DNA from: Methanosarcinales archaeon
GTDB lineage: Archaea; Halobacteriota; Methanosarcinia; Methanosarcinales; Methanocomedenaceae
NCBI GenBank assembly: GCA_030614485.1
Contig: JAUWTY010000036.1
Coordinates: 1-9,010, forward strand
Length of the DNA: 9,010 nt
Reading direction: 5' to 3'
Below, one piece after another: positions 5,483 through 9,010 of this stretch. How positions within the stretch are numbered: position 1 is the stretch's first letter; each line of letters opens with the position of its first letter. Made by a program: the position numbers and the translations under genes. The notes beneath the pieces were generated by a model. The model was given only the letters and a program-made list of their open reading frames with translations, searched no databases and was not told the origin of the DNA.

Positions 5483-5702
5483 TATTATCTTTCAATTTGT
5501 TTTTCCATAGGAAATAGGGGGGTTGACTTATTACAGGTGAATACGACCAATCACGCATTAAAATTGCAAAGGGAAGCTTAACACAGTTATATTCTATTCA
5601 CACCAGTACAAATTGCACTGAAACCTGTAAATGTGTGAGTGTGATAAGATGCATCTCTCTGCTCCACAATCAATATCAATCAAAAGGAATATTAGAAAGA
5701 AG

Positions 5703-6806
5703 ATGTCTGATGAGCATGTTATTTCGGGGACCATTTTTTATGGCGATGAGCCCAGGCTCATCGAAGGATACCTGTGCGTGAAAGATGGCATAATTACAGA
5801 AGTGGGGACCGATTTGGCAGTAGATGCCACATTGGATGGATTGGTGACTCCGTGTTTTGTCAATGCGCATACTCATATCGGTGATTCTATAATCAAGGAC
5901 CCGCCACTGTCTGACCTGGATAGCCTGGTGCGACCTCCAAATGGCTTAAAACACCGTGTACTTGGTGAATCGCTAGCTGTCGATTTAAAGGATGCCATGC
6001 ACCGGACATTAAATGATATGATACGGACAGGCACCTGTGCGTTTTGCGATTTCAGGGAAGGCGGCATAGAAGGTGCGTCCATGCTGGCAGATGCCCTTGC
6101 CACACCAACATACGCTGCTGGCGGTCTTAAAGGGGTGATAATGGGCCGGCCGCAGCAGCCAGAAAGACCAGGCAACGGTGAACTGGATGACCTGATGGAT
6201 GTCTGCAACGGAATCGGTATGAGTGGAGTCAATGACGTTCCTTTCGAAGTGCTACAAGTTGTATCCCGTGTTGCCCGCAGGGCAGGAAAACTTTTTGCCA
6301 TACATGGAGGTGAAAAAGATATATCAGACATCCTGAGGTCAATTGAACTGGAGCCTGATTTCATTGTGCACATGACACATGCTTCGGAGGCACATATTAA
6401 ACAGCTCGTGGATGCAGATATACCTGCAGTGGTCTGTCCAAGGTCGAATTTCGTAACTCGTGTGGGTTCTCCCGCCCGTCCTCCCATTGCCAGGATGCTG
6501 GAGATGGGTGTCACGGTTGCGGCAGGCACAGACAATGTTATGTTGAATTCGGCTAATATGTTCTCCGAAATGGAATTCCTGTCAAAAGTATATGGACTGG
6601 AGGACAGACAGGTATTTAATATTTGTACACTAAATGGTGCTCGGGTACTTGGACTGGCTGAACATTTTGGTTCAATACAGGAAGGAAAGCAGGCAAAAAT
6701 AATGGTGCTGGATAAAAGATCTTCCAATTTATCAAACAGCCATAATATGCTTGCCAGTTTTGTAAGGCGGGGCAGACCTGATGACATTAAGACTATCATT
6801 ACTTAA
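5703..6806 (+). CDS. Amidohydrolase-family metal-dependent hydrolase or deaminase
   Basis: This 367-residue protein belongs to the amidohydrolase superfamily near the cytosine deaminase/chlorohydrolase group. A small N-terminal beta domain (VISGTIFYGDEPRLIEGYLCVKDGIITEVG) precedes the TIM barrel. Metal ligands are visible: His56 and His58 in FVNAHTH, His201 in FAIHGGE, a His in IVHMTH (His223 or His226), and Asp277 in AAGTDN. The C-terminal GSIQEGKQAKIMVLD completes the composite beta domain. The reaction is hydrolysis or deamination of a small, probably cyclic, nitrogen compound; the substrate cannot be read. I chose the ATG at 5703 because the family N-terminus starts there; in-frame ATGs at 5631 and 5649 would add 24 or 18 residues of no family character, although GTGAT before 5649 is a fair ribosome binding site. 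It is followed after 15 bases by uspA. Confidence 0.82.
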   Translation: MSDEHVISGTIFYGDEPRLIEGYLCVKDGIITEVGTDLAVDATLDGLVTPCFVNAHTHIGDSIIKDPPLSDLDSLVRPPNGLKHRVLGESLAVDLKDAMHRTLNDMIRTGTCAFCDFREGGIEGASMLADALATPTYAAGGLKGVIMGRPQQPERPGNGELDDLMDVCNGIGMSGVNDVPFEVLQVVSRVARRAGKLFAIHGGEKDISDILRSIELEPDFIVHMTHASEAHIKQLVDADIPAVVCPRSNFVTRVGSPARPPIARMLEMGVTVAAGTDNVMLNSANMFSEMEFLSKVYGLEDRQVFNICTLNGARVLGLAEHFGSIQEGKQAKIMVLDKRSSNLSNSHNMLASFVRRGRPDDIKTIIT

Positions 6807-6821
6807 ACGGAGGGAGATTTC

Positions 6822-7274
6822 ATGAAAAGCGAGATATTTAAAAAAATTGTTATTGCAACGGACGGGTCAGAAAACTCAGTAAATGCCGTCAAACACGCTA
6901 TTGAAGTTGCACGGATATCAGAAGCCAGTCTTTCTGCTGTGTATGTTTTGGACACGGGGGCTTTTGCTTCTATTCCTGTTGATATGGCAATGGGGAACAT
7001 GTATGAGATTTTGAAAAAGGAAGGCGATGATGCTATCAAAAAGGTGGAATACCTGGCCCAGGCTGCGGGTGTTGAAATCGAAAGTTTCAATGTTGAAGGA
7101 CATCCTGCTGAGGAAATAATTAAAATATCTGAGAATGTTTCAGCCGACCTCATTGTTATGGGAACTCTTGGTAAAAGCGGTCTTGATAGATTTTTACTTG
7201 GCAGTGTGGCAGAAAAGGTATCAAGGAACTCAAATATGCCAGTGATGGTTGTAAGAGGGGAAAAACCCAAATAG
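6822..7274 (+). CDS. Universal stress protein, UspA family, ATP-binding type
   Basis: This 150-residue single-domain USP begins KKIVIATDGSENS with the nucleotide-contacting Asp14. It has the full ATP-binding signature G-x2-G-x9-G-S/T (Gly114, Gly117, Gly127, Ser128) in GTLGKSGLDRFLLGS, followed by the usual VAEKVSRNSNMPVMVV end strand. This places it with MJ0577-like ATP-binding members, which act as dimeric sensors or switches; the exact role is not known. A strong GGAGGGAG ribosome binding site lies at 6809-6816, five bases before the ATG. The gap to the amidohydrolase is 15 bases, so they likely share a transcript. The next gene, with CBS domains, is 40 bases away, and both families bind adenine nucleotides. 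Confidence 0.93.
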   Translation: MKSEIFKKIVIATDGSENSVNAVKHAIEVARISEASLSAVYVLDTGAFASIPVDMAMGNMYEILKKEGDDAIKKVEYLAQAAGVEIESFNVEGHPAEEIIKISENVSADLIVMGTLGKSGLDRFLLGSVAEKVSRNSNMPVMVVRGEKPK

Positions 7275-7314
7275 TACAAGCACCATCAAAAGCCAAAATA
7301 GGAGTTTTACAAAA

Positions 7315-8166
7315 ATGCCTGGTTTTACAACAGTTGAAGACGTAATGGTGCGGGATGTTGCTTATGCTTCATTGCCTGGTTCCAGGGATGAGGTACTTGA
7401 AATACTTAAAAATAAACATGTATCTGGCGTGCCTGTGGTAAAGAAGGATGAACTTGTGGGTATCGTTACCAGGACTGACCTTTTGAAGTATCCAGAAGAA
7501 GAGCAATTGGCTATCCTGATGCAGAGAGACCCCATTACAATCAAACCCGGCGAGTCTATTGTGGATGCTGCCAGAAAAATACTGGAACATGGAGTTAGGC
7601 GGCTACCCGTTGTTGAAAATGGCACACTCGTAGGTCTGATTACCATAGCAGATATTGTGGGTGCCGTTGCAGGTTTAAGCATTTCGGAGCCTATTAGTGA
7701 CATCATAAGTAACCAGACAATTGTTATTTGGGACAAAACCCCTGTTTCAATTGTGGGAATGATGATGGAGATGGCAGAGGTAAAAGCTGCACCTGTAGTG
7801 GATGTGAACCGTGAAGTGCTGGGTGTAATAAATGATAAGGACCTGATAAATATGAGCGTCATCGAAGATTCGCTTGAGCATTCGGATATGTCTGCGGGTT
7901 CGGATGACGATGCATGGACATGGGAATCAATGCGCGATACTATGAGCCTGTATTACAGTGTGTCCAGGATAAAACTTCCGGATTCAACTGTGAGTGAGGT
8001 CATAAACCTTAAGGGAGAACCTGTGACCGTTGTACCCAATACTACAGTGAGTGACACTGCAAGGAAACTGAAACGCAACAACATCGACCAGATGCCGGTT
8101 CTGTCCGCACATAATAACCTAATTGGTATGCTGCACGATTTTGACCTGCTAAAGGCACTGGTATAA
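7315..8166 (+). CDS. Protein with four CBS domains, probable nucleotide sensor
   Basis: This 283-residue protein consists almost wholly of four CBS motifs, forming two Bateman modules. Approximate spans are CBS1 7-60 (VEDVMVRDV to GIVTRTDLL), CBS2 67-117 (MQRDPITIKPGES to GLITIADIV), CBS3 125-182 and CBS4 225-282 (VSEVI to GMLHDFDLLKAL). CBS3 and CBS4 are separated by an insert of about 40 residues (183-224) with an acidic SDDDAWTWES stretch. CBS pairs typically bind AMP, ATP or S-adenosylmethionine, and stand-alone archaeal examples are thought to regulate partner proteins; no catalytic or DNA-binding domain is attached here. GGAG at 7301-7304 lies ten bases before the ATG. The gene follows uspA after 40 bases and precedes secG after 61, fitting one plus-strand cluster. 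Confidence 0.9.
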   Translation: MPGFTTVEDVMVRDVAYASLPGSRDEVLEILKNKHVSGVPVVKKDELVGIVTRTDLLKYPEEEQLAILMQRDPITIKPGESIVDAARKILEHGVRRLPVVENGTLVGLITIADIVGAVAGLSISEPISDIISNQTIVIWDKTPVSIVGMMMEMAEVKAAPVVDVNREVLGVINDKDLINMSVIEDSLEHSDMSAGSDDDAWTWESMRDTMSLYYSVSRIKLPDSTVSEVINLKGEPVTVVPNTTVSDTARKLKRNNIDQMPVLSAHNNLIGMLHDFDLLKALV

Positions 8167-8190
8167 TGGTAATGTTCGATACATTCATTA

Positions 8191-8201
8191 GTGATAATCA
8201 C
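8191..8201. promoter_or_regulatory. 11-bp palindrome upstream of the Sec61-beta gene
   Basis: GTGATAATCAC is a perfect palindrome around a central A, located 26 bases before the TTG start of secG and 24 bases after the CBS gene stop. It could be an operator for a separate secG promoter, but no clear TATA box is visible, so the function is unknown. Confidence 0.25.
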
Positions 8202-8227
8202 ACATACAATTACGGAGGATAAGTATC

Positions 8228-8401
8228 TTGGGAAAGAAGAAACAGACAGGAAGCGGCCTGCAGTCATCAGCTGGATTGATGCGGTATTATGAAGCTGATG
8301 AAACCACATTCCACATGGATCCAAAATTTATTGTGGTGGGTGGAGTGCTGATAGGACTTATATTGTTACTGCTAAATTACAGGTTTGGCCTCTGGCCCTG
8401 A
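8228..8401 (+). CDS. secG: Preprotein translocase subunit SecG (archaeal Sec61-beta)
   Basis: This 57-residue tail-anchored membrane protein is the beta subunit of the archaeal SecYEG translocon, which moves proteins across or into the membrane. The sequence fits the family closely: a basic start MGKKKQTGSG, then SSAGLMRYYEADET, then DPKFIVVGGVLIGLILLLLN as the single transmembrane helix (about residues 34-50), ending FGLWP. The start codon is TTG at 8228, supported by GGAGG at 8214-8218 nine bases upstream and by the family's N-terminus. The gene is often missed because it is short and has a rare start. It follows the CBS gene after 61 bases and is followed by a long T-rich stretch. Confidence 0.95.
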   Translation: MGKKKQTGSGLQSSAGLMRYYEADETTFHMDPKFIVVGGVLIGLILLLLNYRFGLWP

Positions 8402-8408
8402 AATCCTG

Positions 8409-8450
8409 TTTTAGTATTTTATATTTATTTTGTTTTTGTTTTATACTTTC
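8409..8450 (+). terminator. T-rich terminator after secG
   Basis: Several T runs (TTTT at 8409-8412, a TTTT within 8417-8420, a run near 8428-8431 and TTTTT at 8433-8437, then more) lie in the gap between secG and the convergent pyrophosphatase gene. This is a strong archaeal U-tract termination region for the plus strand. No stable GC hairpin is visible. Confidence 0.65.
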
Positions 8451-8483
8451 ATTTGAATCAATGGAATCAAGAAACTGCAAGTG

Positions 8484-9010
8484 TTAGCGAGGATTCAATT
8501 CCAACCACCGTGCAAATTTTCGCATGGCATTGCCCCTGTGTGATACCCGGTTCTTTTTGACATCCTCCAATTCACCAAAGGTTTGATCTTCATACAGGAA
8601 TATGGGATCGTATCCAAAACCATGTGTCCCGCGTTCTTCAAATGATATGGTCCCCACAACCTCGCCTGTGAATGTATTGGGCTCACCGTCGGGTTGGCAG
8701 AATCCCACCACTGTCCTGAACACAGCCTTGCGGTTAGTCTCACCTTCCATGAGCTTAAGGACTTTCTGGTTGCCCAGGTGGTCTTCCACATATCGTGAAT
8801 AGGGGCCGGGAAATCCGTTCAGGGCATCGATAAATATGCCACTGTCGTCTACCATAACATCCCTGTCCAGTTTGTCAGCACACCAGCGCGTTCCGTAGGC
8901 TGATATGGTCTCAAGGTCATCGGCTTGCAGTTCGGGATAATCGCAATCGAGCTGCTCTACTTCATATCCCACATCTCCCAGGATGTTTTTTGCTTCCCTG
9001 AGTTTATGGG
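8484..9010 (-). CDS. XTP/dITP pyrophosphatase (Ham1/RdgB family), 5' end beyond the window
   Basis: This is a house-cleaning nucleotide pyrophosphatase that hydrolyses dITP, ITP and XTP to monophosphates and so keeps deaminated purines out of DNA and RNA. The frame is open to the right edge; the first visible residues, HKLREAKNIL, match the family start shortly after the TGNxHK motif, so only about ten residues are missing. Landmarks are VMVDDSGIFIDALNGFPGPYSRYV (metal-binding Asp pair and substrate loop), GFGYDPIF and the terminal VSHRGNAMRKFARWL. A GTG codon at 8972 could be read as a start but would cut off the conserved N-terminal strand and substrate-binding residues, so it is not used. 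The gene converges with secG across a T-rich gap. Confidence 0.93.
   Translation of the reverse strand, partial: HKLREAKNILGDVGYEVEQLDCDYPELQADDLETISAYGTRWCADKLDRDVMVDDSGIFIDALNGFPGPYSRYVEDHLGNQKVLKLMEGETNRKAVFRTVVGFCQPDGEPNTFTGEVVGTISFEERGTHGFGYDPIFLYEDQTFGELEDVKKNRVSHRGNAMRKFARWLELNPR

Noticed and set aside
5631..5702. Longer amidohydrolase start adding 24 residues (MCECDKMHLSAPQS...)
   Set aside because: The extension is basic and unlike the family, and overlaps the inverted repeat near 5634-5648. The ATG at 5649 keeps some support from a GTGAT before it, so this is a preference and not proof.
5873..6799. A 308-codon open frame antisense to the amidohydrolase gene
   Set aside because: It mirrors the codon structure of the plus-strand gene, is rich in Ser, Thr and Pro without domain character, and the plus strand carries clear metal-binding motifs.
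7362..7862. Open antisense frame opposite the CBS gene
   Set aside because: It is a low-complexity Ser/Thr/Ile-rich shadow of the CBS motifs with no ribosome binding site or family signature.
1..9010. CRISPR arrays, tRNA or rRNA genes, transposases, toxin-antitoxin or defence genes
   Set aside because: None were seen on reading both strands; the repeats present are short and degenerate, with no regular spacers.

Overview
This window is archaeal. It encodes a two-repeat TATA-binding protein, a Sec61-beta/SecG translocon subunit, an AK6/Fap7-type adenylate kinase and a CDP-alcohol phosphatidyltransferase resembling archaetidylinositol-phosphate synthase. It also has archaeal TATA boxes and T-run terminators. 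The gene set and protein style suggest a euryarchaeon of the Methanosarcinales or ANME-2 kind. That placement comes from recall of protein style, not from a search.

Layout. Positions 1-2853 hold a tightly overlapping plus-strand operon: the 3' part of argD-type aminotransferase, hisC, an AK6/Fap7-like kinase and a CDP-alcohol phosphatidyltransferase. Each junction is a 4-base ATGA overlap. A minus-strand nitroreductase (2874-3395) converges on it. A promoter region (3429-3569) then leads to the TBP gene (3570-4139). TBP is followed by a small CxxC protein of unknown function (4165-4455) and, directly abutting it, an apparent 37-codon membrane microprotein built from a 15-bp repeat (4456-4569). 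On the minus strand lies a winged-helix protein with a Thr/Gln/Pro-rich linker (4556-5149).

Between the winged-helix gene and the next plus-strand gene is a regulatory-looking region of about 550 bases (5150-5702). It contains several TATA boxes, a 19-bp dyad, spaced repeats and a possible short leader unit. To its right run an amidohydrolase, a UspA protein, a four-CBS-domain protein and Sec61-beta (SecG), all on the plus strand (5703-8401). The window ends with a minus-strand XTP/dITP pyrophosphatase whose N-terminus lies beyond the edge (8484-9010).

Most genes are ordinary archaeal housekeeping genes. The least explained parts are the stretch after TBP (CxxC protein, repeat-built microprotein and winged-helix protein) and the divergent intergenic region, where the winged-helix protein could act on the dyads near the amidohydrolase-UspA-CBS cluster. 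I see no CRISPR array, insertion sequence, rRNA or tRNA, and no clear defence system. The claim of a new system is therefore limited to these small candidates.
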